Program-made: the position numbers and the translations under genes
Shown here: positions 4,802 through 7,092 of the stretch, piece by piece
Layout: the number at the start of each line of letters is the position of its first letter
Position numbering within the stretch: position 1 is the first letter of the stretch
Assembly: GCA_027030605.1 (NCBI GenBank)
Contig: JALVEV010000270.1
Location: 1-7,092, forward strand
DNA length: 7,092 bases
Source: Campylobacteraceae bacterium
GTDB lineage: Bacteria; Campylobacterota; Campylobacteria; Campylobacterales; Sulfurovaceae
Direction of reading: 5' to 3'
Notes under the pieces: model-generated
Databases searched by the model: none
Seen by the model: only the letters and a program-made list of their open reading frames with translations
What the model was told of the DNA's origin: nothing

Positions 4802-6019
4802 CTACTTTCTATTTTTACCTGCAATAATAAAGCGAAGAGCATTAAGTCTAATAAACCCTTCTGCATCACTTTGGTCATAAACTTCATCCTCTTCAAAGGT
4901 AGAGTGAGCTTCAGAGAAGAGAGATTTTTCAGATTCACGCCCAACAACCATTACATTTCCTTTGTAGAGTTTAAGTCTAACTGTACCTTCTACATTCTCT
5001 TGAGTCTTATCAATAGCAGCTTGAAGCATCTCTCGCTCTGGTGACCACCAGTAACCATTGTAGATTAGTTTTGCATAGCGAGGCATAAGCTCATCTTTTA
5101 GGTGTGCAGCCTCTCTATCTAAAGTAATAGACTCAATAGCTCTATGAGCCTTTAGCATAATAGTCCCACCAGGGGTTTCGTAACAGCCTCTAGCTTTCAT
5201 TCCGACATATCGGTTCTCTACAATGTCAATTCTTCCTATTCCATGCTTGTTACCATACTCATTAAGCTTAGTTAAGATAGTTGCAGGAGACATCTCCTCT
5301 CCATTAATTCCAATAGGGTCACCATTTTTATACTCAATAGTAATATACTCTGCCTCATCAGGTGCATTTTCAGGGCTTGTTGTCCAGAGCCACATACTCT
5401 CTTCTGGCTCTTTACTAGGGTCTTCTAAAACGAGACCTTCATAAGAGATATGAAGTAAGTTTGCATCCATTGAGTATGGAGATTCTGTTCCCTGTTTTTT
5501 CTCTATTTTAATACCATGCTTTTGGGCATAAGCAAGGAGCTTTTCGCGAGAGTTTAAATCCCACTCTCTCCAAGGTGCAATAACAGTAATATCAGGGTTT
5601 AGTCCAAGATACCCAAGTTCAAAACGTACTTGGTCGTTCCCTTTTCCTGTTGCCCCATGGCTAACAGCATCTGCACCTGTCTGATTAGCAATCTCAATCT
5701 GTTTTTTTGCAATAAGTGGTCTTGCAATAGAGGTTCCAAGAAGGTACTCACCCTCATAGATAGTATTTGCTCTAAACATAGGAAAGACAAAATCTTTAAC
5801 AAACTCTTCACGCAAATCTAAAATAAAAATGTTTTCAGGTTTAATCCCCATTGCCAAAGCTTTCTCTCTAGCTGGTTCAACCTCTTCACCTTGACCAAGG
5901 TCGGCTGTAAAGGTTACCACTTCACAGTTGTACTCATCTTGTAGCCATTTTAAAATAATACTTGTATCGAGTCCTCCAGAGTATGCGAGTACTGCTTTTT
6001 TTATCTCTTTTTTTGCCAT
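4802..6019 (-). CDS. argG: Argininosuccinate synthase
   Basis: ArgG joins citrulline and aspartate at the cost of ATP (to AMP and PPi), the penultimate step of arginine synthesis; it works as a cytoplasmic tetramer. The 405-residue protein is full length for the family. The ATP-pyrophosphatase P-loop YSGGLDTS is at 13-20, and TSIARPLIAK, in the citrulline/ATP pocket, is at 96-105. HGATGKGNDQVRFE, in the aspartate-binding region, is at 121-134; SPYSMDANLLHISYEG is at 180-195 and ARGCYETPGG at 276-285. The ATG is preceded by AGGTGA at about four bases, and an extended -10 box lies in the 47-bp spacer after the LysM gene, so it can be expressed alone. argH is not in the window. No ArgR-type operator is recognisable. 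Confidence 0.97.
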   Translation of the reverse strand: MAKKEIKKAVLAYSGGLDTSIILKWLQDEYNCEVVTFTADLGQGEEVEPAREKALAMGIKPENIFILDLREEFVKDFVFPMFRANTIYEGEYLLGTSIARPLIAKKQIEIANQTGADAVSHGATGKGNDQVRFELGYLGLNPDITVIAPWREWDLNSREKLLAYAQKHGIKIEKKQGTESPYSMDANLLHISYEGLVLEDPSKEPEESMWLWTTSPENAPDEAEYITIEYKNGDPIGINGEEMSPATILTKLNEYGNKHGIGRIDIVENRYVGMKARGCYETPGGTIMLKAHRAIESITLDREAAHLKDELMPRYAKLIYNGYWWSPEREMLQAAIDKTQENVEGTVRLKLYKGNVMVVGRESEKSLFSEAHSTFEEDEVYDQSDAEGFIRLNALRFIIAGKNRK

Positions 6020-6046
6020 AATATCACCTAATAAAAATTTGGTGAG

Positions 6047-6055
6047 ATTTTAGCA
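6047..6055 (-). promoter_or_regulatory. Extended -10 promoter for argG
   Basis: TGCTAAAAT on the minus strand matches TGnTATAAT at all but one base. A start around 6039-6041 gives a leader of about 20 nt that carries the AGGTGA ribosome binding site (6029-6024). It lies entirely within the spacer between the LysM gene and argG. Confidence 0.6.
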
Positions 6056-6066
6056 TATTTAGTTGT

Positions 6067-6750
6067 TTAGTTTGCTGTATTTATAAACATAGGTTGCTCT
6101 ATAAAGTTTTCAGTAATAGGAATTTTTAAAGACATGCCATTTCTAATTTGATAATCTCTATCTATCTTATTTTGGTTTGCCATATAGATTTTTTTATACT
6201 CTTGACTATCACCATAATATTTTAATGCAAGGTCATAAATATTAAGATTATTATCAACTGTGATTTTAATCCATTTTTGAGGAGTGGTCTCCTCTTTATG
6301 GTCTGTAGTTAATAGTATAGGTTGATTTTCTTGAATGAGTTTTTCTTTAAGTGAAACAATAATTTTTTTCTTCTCTTTGAGTTGTTTTTTTAGAAGAGCA
6401 AGTTCATGTTGAAGAGTTCTAATTTTTTTCTCTTTACTTTTTAGTTTTTTACTTTGATACCTATTTTGAATAGTTTTTCTTTTTAATTGTAAGATTTCAT
6501 CTTTTTTTGCAACTCTATAATTATGAAAAGTTTTTTTTAATGTTGAAAGTTTTTTTTCCAAGGTAATAATCTGTTTTTTTTTCTCTTTTTTGTAGATTTT
6601 TACCTTCTGTAAAATGCTTTTTAATTCATCTTCCACACGAGTTTCTGGGAGAACTCCTTGACACTCTTGACAACTCTCATTAGTGAGACTTTTTTGCATG
6701 TTACTGTAAAGAAAGGTTAAGCAAAAAGTTAGAAGTATAAATAGTTTCAT
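6067..6750 (-). CDS. Exported coiled-coil protein with C-terminal LysM domain
   Basis: A 227-residue protein, starting at the ATG at 6750 rather than the in-frame ATG at 6786. The later ATG has AGGAA four bases upstream and begins with a normal signal peptide (MKLFILLTFCLTFLYS). The earlier ATG lies inside the likely -10 box. The mature part starts with an isolated CQEC pair (C27, C30). It then has a very Lys-rich, heptad-like coiled coil (about 40-146), a short linker, and a LysM-like domain (about 160-212) with the ALKYYGD, YMANQNKI and GMSLKIPI blocks typical of LysM, which binds peptidoglycan N-acetylglucosamine. There is no lipobox (Phe precedes the Cys), so it is probably a soluble periplasmic wall-binding protein. 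No catalytic domain is seen, and the exact role is unknown. Runs of eight to nine A on the coding strand encode the Lys clusters. It is upstream of argG but functionally unrelated. Confidence 0.8.
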   Translation of the reverse strand: MKLFILLTFCLTFLYSNMQKSLTNESCQECQGVLPETRVEDELKSILQKVKIYKKEKKKQIITLEKKLSTLKKTFHNYRVAKKDEILQLKRKTIQNRYQSKKLKSKEKKIRTLQHELALLKKQLKEKKKIIVSLKEKLIQENQPILLTTDHKEETTPQKWIKITVDNNLNIYDLALKYYGDSQEYKKIYMANQNKIDRDYQIRNGMSLKIPITENFIEQPMFINTAN

Positions 6751-6754
6751 ATTA

Positions 6755-6759
6755 TTCCT
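6755..6759 (-). promoter_or_regulatory. Ribosome binding site deciding the LysM gene start
   Basis: AGGAA on the minus strand, four bases before the ATG at 6750. It selects that start over the in-frame ATG 36 bases further upstream, which has no such site. Confidence 0.65.
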
Positions 6760-6781
6760 AGGGGTAGTTTTTTGAAAAAAT

Positions 6782-6787
6782 ATCATA
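6782..6787 (-). promoter_or_regulatory. Candidate -10 box for the LysM gene
   Basis: TATGAT on the minus strand (five of six to consensus), with an expected start near 6775 and a leader of about 24 nt before the ATG at 6750. It overlaps the rejected upstream ATG. Confidence 0.4.
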
Positions 6788-6825
6788 AATTTACATAAAA
6801 AACAATTAAAATTAATATTATATCT

Positions 6826-6833
6826 TGTAAAAT
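6826..6833 (+). promoter_or_regulatory. Candidate -10 box for the rightmost gene
   Basis: TGTAAAAT in the 111-bp AT-rich divergent spacer. The expected start near 6840 leaves a leader of about 22 nt with AAGGA (6849-6853) eight bases before the ATG. A TATTAT at 6839-6844 is a weaker alternative, as it would place the start inside the ribosome binding site. Confidence 0.4.
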
Positions 6834-6861
6834 CATTCTATTATATTTAAGGAAAACAATT

Positions 6862-7092
6862 ATGAAAATAATAAAATTAATAATATTAAGCTCTTTACTT
6901 TTACTTGCTGAAGTTGATATGAAAAAGGGGGTTTATGATACTGCTGATGAGATGATAAAGTTTGATAAAAAAATGAATAAGCTAATTGCCCAACATAATA
7001 AATATAGTGACAAAGATATAGAAGAGATGCATAAAAATGATATATCTATTGAAGATTTTGAAGATACACCAAATGGATACGAACTTAATCAG
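6862..7092 (+). CDS. Exported protein of unknown function, 3'-truncated by the window
   Basis: The first 77 residues of a protein that continues past the window; the frame is open to the last base. It starts at an ATG with AAGGA eight bases upstream. Residues 1-16 form a short signal peptide (two early Lys, an Ile/Leu core, then LLLLA), probably cleaved near A16. The mature part is highly charged and helical-looking, rich in Lys, Asp and Glu, without cysteine so far, and includes DEMIKFDKKMNKLIAQHNKY (29-48). I recognise no family. It is divergent from the LysM gene, sharing a spacer that could hold common control sites. It is likely periplasmic or outer-membrane associated; nothing more can be said from this fragment. 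Confidence 0.8.
   Translation, partial: MKIIKLIILSSLLLLAEVDMKKGVYDTADEMIKFDKKMNKLIAQHNKYSDKDIEEMHKNDISIEDFEDTPNGYELNQ

Noticed and set aside
4741..4947. Minus-strand open frame overlapping the argG 3' end in another frame
   Set aside because: The sequence is explained by argG; the product is low-complexity Leu-rich and has no start signals.
5223..5821. Three open frames (two plus, one minus) within argG
   Set aside because: All lie in alternative frames of a full-length, motif-complete argG and look like shadows.
6751..6786. Twelve-codon N-terminal extension of the LysM protein
   Set aside because: The ATG at 6786 falls in the likely -10 box, lacks a ribosome binding site, and would place a polar charged stretch before an otherwise normal signal peptide.
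1..7092. Mobile element, CRISPR array, tRNA/rRNA or defence system
   Set aside because: No transposase, integrase, regularly spaced repeats, cloverleaf or rRNA-like sequence, or recognisable defence protein was seen on either strand; gene content is mainly chromosomal housekeeping.

Overview
The window is AT-rich, densely packed chromosomal DNA, most likely from a Campylobacterota bacterium (Sulfurovum/Sulfurimonas-like). I infer this from the protein style of TruD, TrmL and ArgG, the free-standing Aer-type PAS protein, and promoters that keep a strong or extended -10 box but show no clear -35 box. I ran no database search, so the genus is a guess. There is no sign of a mobile element, CRISPR array, rRNA, tRNA or anomalous composition. 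No stretch above 300 bases lacks a gene; the longest gap is about 136 bp (4666-4801).

Layout, left to right. A 5'-truncated M19 (renal-type) dipeptidase (+) is followed by a DUF4395-like membrane protein (+) with its own extended -10 promoter. That promoter lies between two near-identical 18-bp repeats. Five bases further on, truD (-, tRNA U13 pseudouridine synthase) converges on it. Upstream of truD on the same strand is an M48 zinc-protease lipoprotein (-). Divergent from the protease is trmL (+, tRNA wobble 2'-O-methyltransferase), whose stop codon abuts the ATG of an uncatalogued-looking 44-residue single-span membrane protein (3957-4091). A 10-bp perfect hairpin closes that pair and overlaps the stop of the convergent gene for an Aer/CetB-like PAS sensor (-). 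Then come argG (-, argininosuccinate synthase) and a secreted coiled-coil plus LysM protein (-). Divergent from the latter is the start of an unrecognised exported protein (+) that runs off the window.

Functionally this is mostly a mixture of housekeeping genes: two tRNA-modification enzymes, arginine biosynthesis, peptide hydrolysis and envelope proteolysis. Alongside them are small envelope or sensory genes typical of this phylum. Nothing here assembles into an obvious new multi-gene system. The parts most worth a second look are small: the trmL-coupled microprotein, the odd translation start of truD (leaderless, or ribosome binding site bridged by a hairpin), the repeat pair around the DUF4395 promoter, the inverted repeat over the PAS-gene promoter, and the CxxC/coiled-coil/LysM protein.
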